From NCBI GenBank assembly GCA_009768925.2, contig VHIT02000028.1:596001-660000 (forward strand): 64,000 bases of DNA, in the 5' to 3' direction. The notes below the pieces were generated by a model. It was not told where the DNA came from and did not search any database. It saw only the letters and a program-made list of their open reading frames with translations. The translations under genes and the position numbers were made by a program. Shown here piece after piece: positions 11,001 to 20,152 of this stretch; position 1 is the first letter of the stretch, and every line of letters starts with the position of its first letter. The DNA comes from Cryptosporidium bovis (Eukaryota > Apicomplexa > Conoidasida > Eucoccidiorida > Cryptosporidiidae).

Positions 11001-12716
11001 TAATGTAGATCTACTGGACAGCAAATTCCCCCCGACACATTTGTTATCACCTCCATCAATTACGTCACTCTCCTCATTTCCGTTACCGACATTTTTAGTT
11101 GTTTTGTATACAAAGTAAACTAAACAATTTCTGATTCCCAACAGTAAATTATGAACTCCACTTGGATATTTTAAGTGGTTATTTTCATAGTTACTGCTAT
11201 TCTTCACGTTTGACCTCTTGTTTGCCGTTTTTTCTATCAATGACAATATAGTCAATGTCTTTCCCAAGCCAGGTTCGTCACAAAATATACCACCATTCGT
11301 GTTCACGTATTGGAAGTTAATCTCCTTTAGGTCTAATTCATTGCTAAATTTATATCCCATGTGTATTTTCTTATCTATATGGTTTAGATACAAGCATACG
11401 TCATAATACTTCTGGTTATTATCGCTAAATATCTCACTTGAAACGTAATAATCAACTTCTTTTGGATGCACTTTTATTCCCCTCAGGTAACCACTACACA
11501 TTTTATCTTCACCCCATATTACATCTCCCAAATAGTCATCACCAACTACTCTGCTCATATCTTTTATGTACAAGCAGTGCCATATTGACAAATACTTTAA
11601 ATAATCCTCCGAATCCGTTAAAAATCTTATTTGGTTATTATAAAACCAGTTATTATCACATACAGTATCACACTCATTTCTACTATTGTTGCCGCAACCA
11701 AAAGTTATACTATTCTCTCTTTTTAACAATAGCGAAACTGATTTTCTCTGGTGTGGTAATAGTATATTTCTATAATAAATCAACCAAGTATAATACATTT
11801 TTTTGTTCACCTTTCCCAAATTTGTGATTGTGTCCAAATCTAAATAATCCATTATTTTAAACCAAATGCCTGTTGATAAACTATTAGCAATGTTTAATGA
11901 CTCTAAATTATTTTCACTACTAAAACAACTATATAAATCGTCATAATTCTTTATTATCAACTTTAATATATCATCCATATTCATCAATTTACTGTTTACC
12001 TCACTCTCAAGTATCTCATTTCCAACATACTCAATTAATTCTCTAATATTCAACATACCAATGTTAAAATTATCACTAAAAGCTATGTGGTCCAGACAAT
12101 TTAATACGCTGCATTGTGATATTAATTTGAGTTTATTCTTAATCAAATTATCTTTCTCGCCTAATACACCAAATTCAAGTATTGACCTTCTAAAAAAATC
12201 CAATAGTGACTTTCGTCTTGAGAATAACTCACTTTCCTCAACTAAATTCTTAAATGTACTCTTTAAGTGATATATTACATTGTAACTCAATATCGAATTT
12301 ACTAATGTTAATACTCCTCTATTACAGTTATATTTTGTTAATATATTTATACTAAAGTTCAACCAAAAGTATATTCTTGCACTAACTTTCTTAAATTCAG
12401 TATTGCAATCATTATTCTCCTCAAATAATTTAAATATATCATCCCCTTCCGCATCTATATTCATAAATTCTATATATGCATCATATCTATTACCATCAGA
12501 AATGGTATACAACGCTGATATAACTGATTCATCCTGATTTTTGTCCAACAACTCACCTACTTCCAATCCTATATCATCTATTGCTATATCACCTTTCCTT
12601 ATTTCACTCATCCAAAATGAATCATACTTATATATTGACATCTTTTTTCTATTTGCTTTCAGCGTCACTCCTCCCAAAAGTACCCACCTATCGCTGTCAT
12701 CTCTATCAATACCCAT
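8025..12716 (-). CDS. F-box and SNF2-type ATPase/helicase protein with zinc-binding insert
   Basis: 1563 residues. An F-box-like segment lies at about 283-310 (WFKIMDYLDLDTITNLGKVN). The SNF2 ATPase core then runs with motif I DEPGLGKT (480-487), motif Ia-type LIIVPNHLVQHW (about 572), motif II DEGH (738-741) and motif III SGTPLP (about 769). A Cys/His cluster (CYYKCDLC...CSKIHMVCVHC) near residue 1027 and CVVC near 1149 look like an interrupted RING-type zinc site. The helicase C lobe has SVELGSHGLDLS and motif VI SRAYRIRS near 1410. F-box plus SNF2 plus RING-like order recalls plant At3g54460-type proteins and suggests a chromatin remodeller or translocase coupled to SCF ubiquitin ligase. 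The C-terminal 130 residues are basic and low complexity. Low-complexity inserts explain the large size. Confidence 0.85.
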   Translation of the reverse strand: MGIDRDDSDRWVLLGGVTLKANRKKMSIYKYDSFWMSEIRKGDIAIDDIGLEVGELLDKNQDESVISALYTISDGNRYDAYIEFMNIDAEGDDIFKLFEENNDCNTEFKKVSARIYFWLNFSINILTKYNCNRGVLTLVNSILSYNVIYHLKSTFKNLVEESELFSRRKSLLDFFRRSILEFGVLGEKDNLIKNKLKLISQCSVLNCLDHIAFSDNFNIGMLNIRELIEYVGNEILESEVNSKLMNMDDILKLIIKNYDDLYSCFSSENNLESLNIANSLSTGIWFKIMDYLDLDTITNLGKVNKKMYYTWLIYYRNILLPHQRKSVSLLLKRENSITFGCGNNSRNECDTVCDNNWFYNNQIRFLTDSEDYLKYLSIWHCLYIKDMSRVVGDDYLGDVIWGEDKMCSGYLRGIKVHPKEVDYYVSSEIFSDNNQKYYDVCLYLNHIDKKIHMGYKFSNELDLKEINFQYVNTNGGIFCDEPGLGKTLTILSLIEKTANKRSNVKNSSNYENNHLKYPSGVHNLLLGIRNCLVYFVYKTTKNVGNGNEESDVIDGGDNKCVGGNLLSSRSTLIIVPNHLVQHWVNEINKWYGGYNRGEKFHINDNRSGSIFEDNSYKCKTKGNMNKKVVFDANSRLELKVDKESDLVNEMYPLYYVYDDPSCDVIPESRVISDSDIVLISYRMLTKQYQICKIRKEYKRASIKENGGSIKVGVGERGSLFIENKSPLLGVKWYRLVVDEGHNIGNSEITSKLYQQFISKIKSEYKWIMSGTPLPMSLFRSLNTSIPNIFNFLKLPIMYNRMLNYHEKSVVYRKNGESKLRYENTTSLFTLVTKTALNIKFTRPIGLFTLITQLGSIIVYTNKKKCINNYLPNLVGPKRKRIRPYINNEFFVYNMLVELTQRNLFCTYYSENNVDSLLHPSNVSYRQELIWNLRFSSILGFTLNLRDYIMDDNKLELIKTMNFSIPSIYVSDDNIYELKLMLENKHELYENEYYYEPESSLRLDFVLGYYTNLRLISCSTNQSEFRDNFCYYKCDLCFVTTMFPLIIPCSKIHMVCVHCIMYGLGYTPINIDFSTSGKSNIYEGKNPNANKFCNSDFDNNATGTTDGYKTGDSIFINNNKQIKKNKVVSKSDLTCNRKYIWLKRGKVNYCVVCGEQTKINPDFFDRLQVPIEISHNTSGSDGCYSDSVQVPNKYIKSSNGKKDCGNNEFNCSVLIGSLNMIIELKNLLISNYKSNKVDLILEKLYKLFSDITVININNYLLRYIDANSSSLGFNISKKPAIEDAYNYIPQASIGLISFSSSKLRYVVHRILKDLNDNPKVKIMIVSSFWQQLDFIYYTLTIILNIKTCRYYPHTPKTELLSTISNFKDRNKNFSVLLLSVELGSHGLDLSCVSKIYILDPIVNESVESQTISRAYRIRSKSDEFYCMSNSINVTYCLVEDTFDDILYEYIKYKREYNNHLRDKKCVIQDGDFDINKEDSFEDIQKCKTSSNILCNKSKRRNHPVLDKFKKQKLSSQGGKTHLRNHKTNKDSDDENTLSEGYDYSGIDLNKIDSSNLLLRIFTKN

Positions 12717-13273
12717 TTCTCCTTTACTCTCTAGTTGTAAATCTCACCGGCTTTACTACATAAAAATTAACAAAATAACTCATTTATAGCGATTGTTAAA
12801 AACGAATCCATCGTATGACACGTTTTAATAAACTAATAAATCATTTTTATTGCAATTACTATATAAAATCCACAAAGTATCTAAATGTTTATTCTCTCGC
12901 TTAATTTAGTGTTGACTATTTATTACCCATATAATTATTCATAGCGCCATGTCATGTTGACATTTCAAAACAAACACTTGAATGTTTTTTAAATTCAATT
13001 TTATATATTCATAAAGCAAGATAACTTGACATAATAAATTACTAGTTAAAAATAACAATTTATCCGATAAAAACTACACTAATAAAACTATCTAGTACAT
13101 ATATACTTTGTATATATATTCGTATATGCATTCATATATACATAAATACATGTGCACATGCATGCATGATACATATTCATAAATGCATCCACAAATTTGT
13201 TTATTTTGTCAAAATCCCTATAAATTCAATATGAAGTATTGGTTTTTTGTCTGCTTATTAACTATTGCACATA
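12717..13273. promoter_or_regulatory. promoter side of the SNF2 gene with TGCATG cluster
   Basis: 557 bp between the SNF2 start and the lipase stop, both on the minus strand. At 13151-13170 there is a tight cluster TGTGCACATGCATGCATGAT, containing TGCATGCATG at 13159-13168. It sits next to TATATA/TACATA alternations (13090-13150). TGCAT is a known over-represented Cryptosporidium upstream motif (ApiAP2 type). No coding frame is seen. Confidence 0.4.
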
Positions 13274-15613
13274 TTATATCGAATTCTTTTTCTGATCATT
13301 TTTAATTGACTGTATACAATCGTCTATTGCCCTCTCCAAAAAATTCATATGCTTGATCCTCATGACATGTGGCCATGTTCTTCTTTCACCTTCCCTAATA
13401 AAATGCAACATATCATCATATGATGGGTGATTTATACAACGGTACCAGTCAAATAACGATGTTTTTGGAGTTATAGTTACGTGACCTTCAATATCCTGTA
13501 ACATCCAAAAATTACTCACATCTTTACCGAATAATTTCGGTATTAATTTAAGTTTTGCTAATTTTGTATACCTATATTTAATGTCTAATGTAAGCCAATT
13601 CAATATATTATTTAATAATTTTCTCTCGGGATGAGAAAACATTGTTTTAAATGAATCTTCCGTTACGAATGGAACATGATGTGGATTAACTTGCGATACT
13701 ACAAATTGTCTAACATTGAACAAAGTTGACAACTCTTTATGTGGAATATCTTGTGATATAGAGCCGTCCATCCATTTCATTCCTGGTGGAAAATATCTTA
13801 TAATCTTATTAGTTATATTTTCTTTTGCAAATAATTCCGCTACAGGCATTAAACCCGGTAATGCACATGAAGCAACTACCGCACTCCATATTAATACATC
13901 TGGAGTAGTGACACAATTTAATAGAAGCGGTTCGGTATACTCTGGACTTGCATGCGTTGGACTTACAGTTATTGTTACTATTCTACCTGTTAACTTATAT
14001 GCTTCGTAAAATGTATAGTTTTTAAAATACATTTGACATGTTTTCGTAAAATCCTTTGGATTTATCATATAGCCTTTAACAATAAAATGACGTATTTGTT
14101 CTATAAATGGAGGAAACCAACGACTGCCATACATATTTGACACAGTTGGTTTAATATATTCATTTAATATTTCATCATTTTTTTTAATTGCTAATAGTGC
14201 TGCTACAATAGACCCACCACTCGTTCCATTTATTATCTTTGGCATTATATTCTGTTCAATCAATACCTTAACTACACCTAAATGATACATTGCTAAAGCT
14301 CCACCACCACTTAAACACAAAGCCGTTTTTCCCATTGAATGCCCCAATAACTCTAAAAAATGAATTAAACCATTACTAACAGTAACCTCATTTATATTAA
14401 TATTCGAGTCTAATTCATTTTTACAATTTATTTCTCCGTTTGTTGAGTTTATCCCATTTGTAATATTTGTAACAGTATCTCTTTGACTATTATTACATTC
14501 TTTATCATTACAAGTACATTCTCTGAAATTTGTTTCGTCATTTTCAGCACACATTTCGCAAGTTTGCACAGAAATATCTTTCATTAACAATTTATAATCT
14601 GTTAATGATGTAAATGAAGAATTTAATACAGATCCTTCATTATTTGCATAAGCTGCAGTCATAGAACTTGTATTACTTGCTATACATGAATCCATATATT
14701 CTTTTATGCTATCATCACTAATATTGTTTTTCAATTCTGTTTCATATTCACTTGTTTTTTCAATCAGTTCATTCTCAAATTCAATTATATCATCACTATC
14801 TATTATATATTCATCATAATTTGACTTGTCACTTTTAGTTATTTTTACTATCTTATCTATTGAATTTGAACTTAATTCTATATTCTGATTAGATAATATA
14901 TCTTTCTTTTTTATAATATTATATATGTTACTATCATTTAATGCCGAGTCTAATTCATTAAACGTACTCTTATTCATCAACGATATTCTTAAATAATTTA
15001 ATACATTATATATCTCCTCCTCAAAATTATCAATTAACATTTTTGTACCTGAAAAAGCTTTATTATAAAGTGATTGTCTTGATATTGATGCAAAATTTCT
15101 ATGACAACACCATCTCAATAAGAATACTATCTTTCTATAATTATTTGTTCTTCTTGCCTCAGTTAACCTATTAATGTACTCTTTTAAATACATCCATTGA
15201 TAATCCTCTGTTTCATCTATTTTACGCCAGTCATAACCACCATTTATTAAATCCAATTTATTCCCAATGCTAAACCACTCATCATAATTATTTGAATATT
15301 CAAGTTTATATAATAAGTTGTCTCTTCTTGTAAAACAACTTCTTATAATCAGACTAAGTCTTAGTAGTAAACTTGATATTACAAAAAATAAAATATTTAT
15401 TGATATTCTAAATATATGATATAATCCCAACATTACCCTTCCTAAAGAAAATAAAAATGAAAAAGAGAGCCATAAACACCATGTTATGCATATTAAAAAG
15501 TACTGACGTATTTTTGAGTTGATTAGTATCAAAATCAATGACGTTGTTATAAATGTCGTTGAAAATATCAAATGTATTATAAAAACGAAAAACCATGTAT
15601 TAAGAATCAACAT
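13274..15613 (-). CDS. patatin-like triacylglycerol lipase, TGL3/4/5-SDP1 type
   Basis: 779 residues from the first ATG (15613); the frame stays open further to a TTG but no earlier ATG exists. Two or more hydrophobic segments fill residues 1-100, so the enzyme is membrane- or lipid-droplet-anchored. A DUF3336-like region follows (about 130-210: TEARRTNNYRKIVFLLRWCCHR). The patatin domain has the oxyanion loop GGGALAMYHLG (about 438), nucleophile elbow GTSGG (about 464) and catalytic dyad Asp in MDGS (about 615). The block VSPTHASPEYTEPLLLN is typical of the SDP1/TGL class, which hydrolyses triacylglycerol to fatty acids. A Cys-rich patch (CEMCAENDETNFRECTCND) precedes the catalytic domain and is not a family feature I know. 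Confidence 0.88.
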   Translation of the reverse strand: MLILNTWFFVFIIHLIFSTTFITTSLILILINSKIRQYFLICITWCLWLSFSFLFSLGRVMLGLYHIFRISINILFFVISSLLLRLSLIIRSCFTRRDNLLYKLEYSNNYDEWFSIGNKLDLINGGYDWRKIDETEDYQWMYLKEYINRLTEARRTNNYRKIVFLLRWCCHRNFASISRQSLYNKAFSGTKMLIDNFEEEIYNVLNYLRISLMNKSTFNELDSALNDSNIYNIIKKKDILSNQNIELSSNSIDKIVKITKSDKSNYDEYIIDSDDIIEFENELIEKTSEYETELKNNISDDSIKEYMDSCIASNTSSMTAAYANNEGSVLNSSFTSLTDYKLLMKDISVQTCEMCAENDETNFRECTCNDKECNNSQRDTVTNITNGINSTNGEINCKNELDSNININEVTVSNGLIHFLELLGHSMGKTALCLSGGGALAMYHLGVVKVLIEQNIMPKIINGTSGGSIVAALLAIKKNDEILNEYIKPTVSNMYGSRWFPPFIEQIRHFIVKGYMINPKDFTKTCQMYFKNYTFYEAYKLTGRIVTITVSPTHASPEYTEPLLLNCVTTPDVLIWSAVVASCALPGLMPVAELFAKENITNKIIRYFPPGMKWMDGSISQDIPHKELSTLFNVRQFVVSQVNPHHVPFVTEDSFKTMFSHPERKLLNNILNWLTLDIKYRYTKLAKLKLIPKLFGKDVSNFWMLQDIEGHVTITPKTSLFDWYRCINHPSYDDMLHFIREGERRTWPHVMRIKHMNFLERAIDDCIQSIKNDQKKNSI

Positions 15614-16434
15614 ATATAATAAAAATAATGTACTCAAAGTGTTATTTGTCTGTTTTTTATATTGTATTCAACTCCGATGAAATATAATCGTTATTTCTCA
15701 CTTAATTTGCATAATTATCTTTTTTTGTCCAGTATTATACATAAAATTTATAATCACATTTACTTCCATTAGTTTACTATCATATATATTATGTCCTTAA
15801 AATATTTGCGTATAAGAAATAGTGTATATAGATTTATTGTTGTTTTAATATTATCATTCTATTAATATATAGTTCATGTATGAAAGAGTCTGTGGTAAAC
15901 TAGATATTAATATTTTACTATGGATTCTTTTTCTTTATAAAAGTAATTCCCCTATGTCATTAATGTATATCCTCTTATACTGTTATTCTCTCCACTTATC
16001 TATTTATCTAGTTATATATATTTTAACTTCTACCAGAAAGCTACACCTGCATAAAGGAATTGCTATCTTGGTATTGCATGCAATTTCCCCACAAGGGCAA
16101 TTTTCTCGCTTACGTGTGATTTTAATGCATACCGCTATTCCACATTTAATATAAAATCAAAAATGTATATGTACTGGCAAATAACAAATTTGAACATAGT
16201 TAAAATAATAATGTTATAAAAAAACACACATAAAAGAAAGGCCAATTATATTATTAATTTATAGTATATTGTTCTTGTTCATTTTATTTTTCAAAGTTTC
16301 TATGAGTTGTACGTACGGAAAACGAATATATTATTGCGAAAGTTTGAATGGGGATTGAAGAGGTAACGTAAAATCGTTTATAATATTCATTTTTAGATCG
16401 ATTTTTTAAACCCAATTGCCTGTGTTAATTATTG
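15614..16434. promoter_or_regulatory. divergent promoter region, lipase / membrane protein
   Basis: Very AT-rich 821 bp between divergent starts. It contains the palindrome ATTGCATGCAAT (16073-16084), an ApiAP2-type motif. A 92-codon frame inside (15876-16154) is not convincing as a gene. Confidence 0.35.
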
Positions 16435-18489
16435 ATGGAAAGCGTTGTTGACATAAAAAATGAGTCAGGGTCACCACTGGAAGATGTTCTATACTTTCGA
16501 TTAATAAAACTAATTTACTCAATAAAAGACATATCAGAAACAATTGTTGAACTAATCATAAATATTATTCTTTTTTTGATGGTACTATTTAAATGGGTAT
16601 TTCAGTTTAATACATATATAACATCACTTTTTAAATTCATATTAAATATAACTTCGCGAATATCTGGTTCAATTACATTCGAAAATAAAATATATATATT
16701 AGTTGGTACTATATTAATATATTTACTAATACGTATTACGAATAAATTAAATGAGAAAATAAAATTATTAAAAAGAAAATACAACAATAATTGGTCAATA
16801 GTAATCAATCAAATAATATATGTATTTTCACCATATATTATATTTATTTTATTTGTATATTTGCCATTATGTGTAATTATTCCAGAGTATTACTTTGAGA
16901 ATTTAATAGTTAAAATATGGATACTTTGGATACCAATGAACAAAGCAATAATATCTTTGTACAATTCACTATTACTAAACATTGATTTTAGTAAAAATAT
17001 TAGGGAGGATGATAAAAAATATATAGATAAATTTAATAAATTTATCTATATATGTAAAAAATTTAGCAATACAGATATCGTGTTAAACTTTTTGGAATAT
17101 ATTTCAAACGGAATTAATTATAATAAAAACACAAACTTGTCATTGCTAAATTCAAAAAATTTTAGTTCAAGCAAGGTTGTAAATGTAAAAGCATTGCAAT
17201 GTTGGGGTGATTATTTTGGTTTGTGGTTAACTTATTCATTTTTAAAAAGTTATATTATCGGAGATGGGGTAAGTGCAATATTGAAGCTTGCTCTAAGTCA
17301 CATTAAAGTTATGAAAATTATTTTAATAAATGTAATTAAAAAATTAATATTTAAAGAAGTAAAAATAATTAAATATGTATACAGCATCAAATATATATCA
17401 ATTGTAATAAAAAAATTTGATAACCTCATGATATTTCCTATATATTTATTCAAAACATTAAATATTTTAGTGGTAAATTTGAACTGGAAATGTTTAATTA
17501 TATCAATTATTGTATTAAACATATTATTGCAAATTAAGTATCATGAGATATATGATTGCAAATTCTCTATGCTGGTTGAAAGCGAGTTAAAATGTAATGG
17601 TAATACACAAGACGAGGAGAGTGGCGACGACATGGATGAGTATCGTAATGGACATGAGGAAGAACATAATTCGTCAAGTTTAATCATTTATGAATATCCT
17701 TCATTAATATTAATAATAAGAAATCACATGATACATATAATAGACTGCTTTACTGTCAACATTTTTGGTATAACACTTTTTGGACATATACATCAATTAA
17801 ATGAAAGTAATAGGACCGGTAGTAATCCTAGTATTTACATTGAAAGGTTGAACAGAAAAGAATATACAAGGTCAATTCCTCTCATTAGCAAACATTCAAA
17901 TTCGGATGACAACAGAAAGAGTTCTAGAGCACTTTTACACAGCAGAACAATGCCAGAATTAAATATAGGCGATAAAAATATAAGCATGAGTAAGTTCAAA
18001 ATAATAGCAAGTATAATTGACAATAATATATTATTAAATTGGTTACCTGATGGTATCAAAAAGTATTATTTAAATATTGGTGAAAAATTGATGGGTAAAT
18101 CAAATAAATTTAAATATTGGATATTATTTATAATCGTTTTTGTTTGTCAAATTCCCCAGTGGATTATACTATTATTCCCACCTTTTATTGTAAACGCAAT
18201 AGGTTGTATGTTATTTGGTTTTGTATATCCACTAATAATGATACTAAAAATAAACTGCAGTATATATGACGATAGTAAGATATTTGACAAAAAACTAACA
18301 CAAAAAATCCAAACATGGACAATTTATTTATTGACTTTTAATCTAATAAATGAGATACTTAATATTGTCCATTTTGACAATAATATATTAACTTGGATAC
18401 CATTTAAAGGTCATTTTTATTATTTAATGATATTAACGCTACAACTTATTTCATCATTAATACCTGTTATAATCGAACAAAACATTTAA
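16435..18489 (+). CDS. large multi-pass membrane protein, unknown function
   Basis: 684 residues from ATG 16435. At least seven strongly hydrophobic stretches are visible: about residues 35-55, 75-100, 125-150, 280-300, 335-365, 555-600 and 620-680. A hydrophilic, partly acidic loop (about 380-410, DDMDEYRNGHEEE) and a Ser/Arg-rich loop (450-505) separate two membrane halves. The last 110 residues (FVYPLIMILKIN...TWIPFKGHFYYLMIL) weakly resemble the TB2/DP1/REEP reticulon-like pattern of a hairpin pair followed by W-x-P-F. That is a guess. Composition is extremely rich in Ile, Asn and Lys, following local AT bias. The gene converges with the XRCC3-like gene, with stops 112 bp apart. Confidence 0.75.
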   Translation: MESVVDIKNESGSPLEDVLYFRLIKLIYSIKDISETIVELIINIILFLMVLFKWVFQFNTYITSLFKFILNITSRISGSITFENKIYILVGTILIYLLIRITNKLNEKIKLLKRKYNNNWSIVINQIIYVFSPYIIFILFVYLPLCVIIPEYYFENLIVKIWILWIPMNKAIISLYNSLLLNIDFSKNIREDDKKYIDKFNKFIYICKKFSNTDIVLNFLEYISNGINYNKNTNLSLLNSKNFSSSKVVNVKALQCWGDYFGLWLTYSFLKSYIIGDGVSAILKLALSHIKVMKIILINVIKKLIFKEVKIIKYVYSIKYISIVIKKFDNLMIFPIYLFKTLNILVVNLNWKCLIISIIVLNILLQIKYHEIYDCKFSMLVESELKCNGNTQDEESGDDMDEYRNGHEEEHNSSSLIIYEYPSLILIIRNHMIHIIDCFTVNIFGITLFGHIHQLNESNRTGSNPSIYIERLNRKEYTRSIPLISKHSNSDDNRKSSRALLHSRTMPELNIGDKNISMSKFKIIASIIDNNILLNWLPDGIKKYYLNIGEKLMGKSNKFKYWILFIIVFVCQIPQWIILLFPPFIVNAIGCMLFGFVYPLIMILKINCSIYDDSKIFDKKLTQKIQTWTIYLLTFNLINEILNIVHFDNNILTWIPFKGHFYYLMILTLQLISSLIPVIIEQNI

Positions 18490-18600
18490 TTATTCAGGTT
18501 CTGCATCAGTTATTCCTCTTTTGTTAATATAAAATGGAATTTTTCTTTAATAAGGTAATTAATTGTTTACGAATACAAATGTATGTTAATTAGTTAAAAC

Positions 18601-19580
18601 CTACCTAATTTTCGCTATTTCAGATGAAAGATACACACTTAATTCTCTTTCACTGCCATGTGCTTTTTTTGATAAAAATACCCTCCAGTTAATTGTATTT
18701 GACCACAATAAACCTAAACATGGTTTTTTATTACCTTTGCTCCCGTTTATTAATACTGAGTTATTTATATCTGTAGTTGTTTGGTTCGTGACAATGAACC
18801 AACAGTCATGATCAAATGCTATTTTCTTGAATACGTTAGATATCTGTAACAGTCCTGTGGAAACTGAGTGATCATCTGAGAAAGATACCTTAGATCTGTA
18901 TAAATTCGTGATTGAATCGATGAAGATTGCGTCTAATTTATAGTTTAAACATATATATGGAATATCTCTTTGTATAAATAATTCAAGATCTTTAAGGGTA
19001 TCAATTTTATATATCTTAACATAATCAATCAATTTTCTAGTAATTATATTAATAAAATCATTATTAGCATTCACATGCTTAAAGTCTGGTATTTTTTTGT
19101 TAATTTCTAACTCAATTCTGTGATATAAAATTTCAAATAATCTTTCTTTACAAAATACACCATTTTCTGTGTATATTACACACACAAATCCTATGTCATT
19201 TATATCTTTATTTAAATCACTAAAGTTGATATTCCTAAGTAAAACAGAAGCCATTAAGGAAAAACACCATTGAGTTTTTCCTGTTCCAGCCTCCCCCTTT
19301 TTTAGTTTAGAGTAAAATTTAGTTTTAATATTAATTAATTTGGTATGGAATTAATTATATTCCACATTCAATGCAAAATAGTGTTACTTACTGTGATTTC
19401 AAATAAAATATGTTTCGGTATTCCACCATTAAAAAGTCTGTCAATAACACTGGATCCCGTGGAAAGTCTAGATTCTTCATTAAAACAATTATTTGAATCA
19501 CTTATTATTTCCTCAGTAGACCTTGTTCTCCACCACTTTGGTGGCAAACTGAGTTTTGTGTATTTATGTTTATCTGACAT
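18601..19580 (-). CDS. XRCC3-like RAD51 paralogue (two exons)
   Basis: Exon 1 is 19580-19392 and exon 2 is 19296-18601; a 95-nt intron (19391-19297) starts GTAAGT and ends AAAAAG. Splicing yields 294 residues and restores the ATPase core: LSTGSSVIDRLFNGGIP, then FEIT joined to GEAGTGKTQW, a perfect Walker A that is broken without splicing. YTENGVFCKERLFEI matches the XRCC3 segment after Walker A, and LDAIFIDSITNLYR is Walker B. KAHGSERELSVYLS near the end fits the RecA-fold tail. RAD51 paralogues help load RAD51 and resolve recombination intermediates in the nucleus. XRCC3 rather than another paralogue is a judgement from these motifs. A TGGCGCCA element lies 163 nt upstream of the start. Confidence 0.82.
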
Positions 19581-20152
19581 TTTACCACGGTTGTTTTGTT
19601 ATTCATGCAAGACTATATGGCACGTAACCAGGTAAATACATGCAGTTTCTATGATATATTTCCACCTTGATGTTTTATTGTTTATAACAGGCACCAATTT
19701 ACCTCATTCTTGTGTTAATACCTTTATAAAAATAGCATGTACTGGCGCCAAGTTCCGACTTGCTTGGTTCTGACAATGTTACGAAACAAGGCAAGATAGC
19801 TAGAAAAACGCAGAAAGAGAATGAAAATAAAGACATTAATTTAAAGTGACTTTAAAACATATTCCTATAACTATATGTGACACTTTAAAGTGAACACTAT
19901 CTTTTTTTCTTTAGTAAATGCCTATATGGTGTCATATGCCTCGAACGGTTGAAATTCAGTGTCTAACACAAAATTGAATGAAAATAATTGATAGTAATAA
20001 TAATAAAAATACATATTCATATTATACATGGCATACATGTATATATGCAATGTGGCCAGAGAGAATCATCACTACCCTCTTTACCTTTATGTAAAAAAAA
20101 GGTAGAAGGCATCTTCTCTACCATATAAATTGAACACGAAAGGAATGCATAT
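19581..20152. promoter_or_regulatory. promoter of the XRCC3-like gene
   Basis: 572 bp between two minus-strand genes. It contains TGGCGCCA (19743-19750), the near-palindrome TTTAAAGTGACTTTAAA (19840-19856) and the perfect palindrome CACTTTAAAGTG (19881-19892). No gene is seen. Confidence 0.5.
19743..19750. promoter_or_regulatory. E2F-like palindrome TGGCGCCA
   Basis: This self-complementary GC-rich octamer lies in AT-rich DNA 163 nt upstream of the XRCC3-like ATG. The same octamer is reported as an over-represented, E2F-related upstream motif in Cryptosporidium. Its role here is inferred from position. Confidence 0.5.

Noticed and set aside
15876-16154. 92-codon plus-strand frame with hydrophobic stretches
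   Set aside because: Chance-length frame in very AT-rich DNA; low-complexity Leu/Ile/Tyr content and no domain or codon bias.
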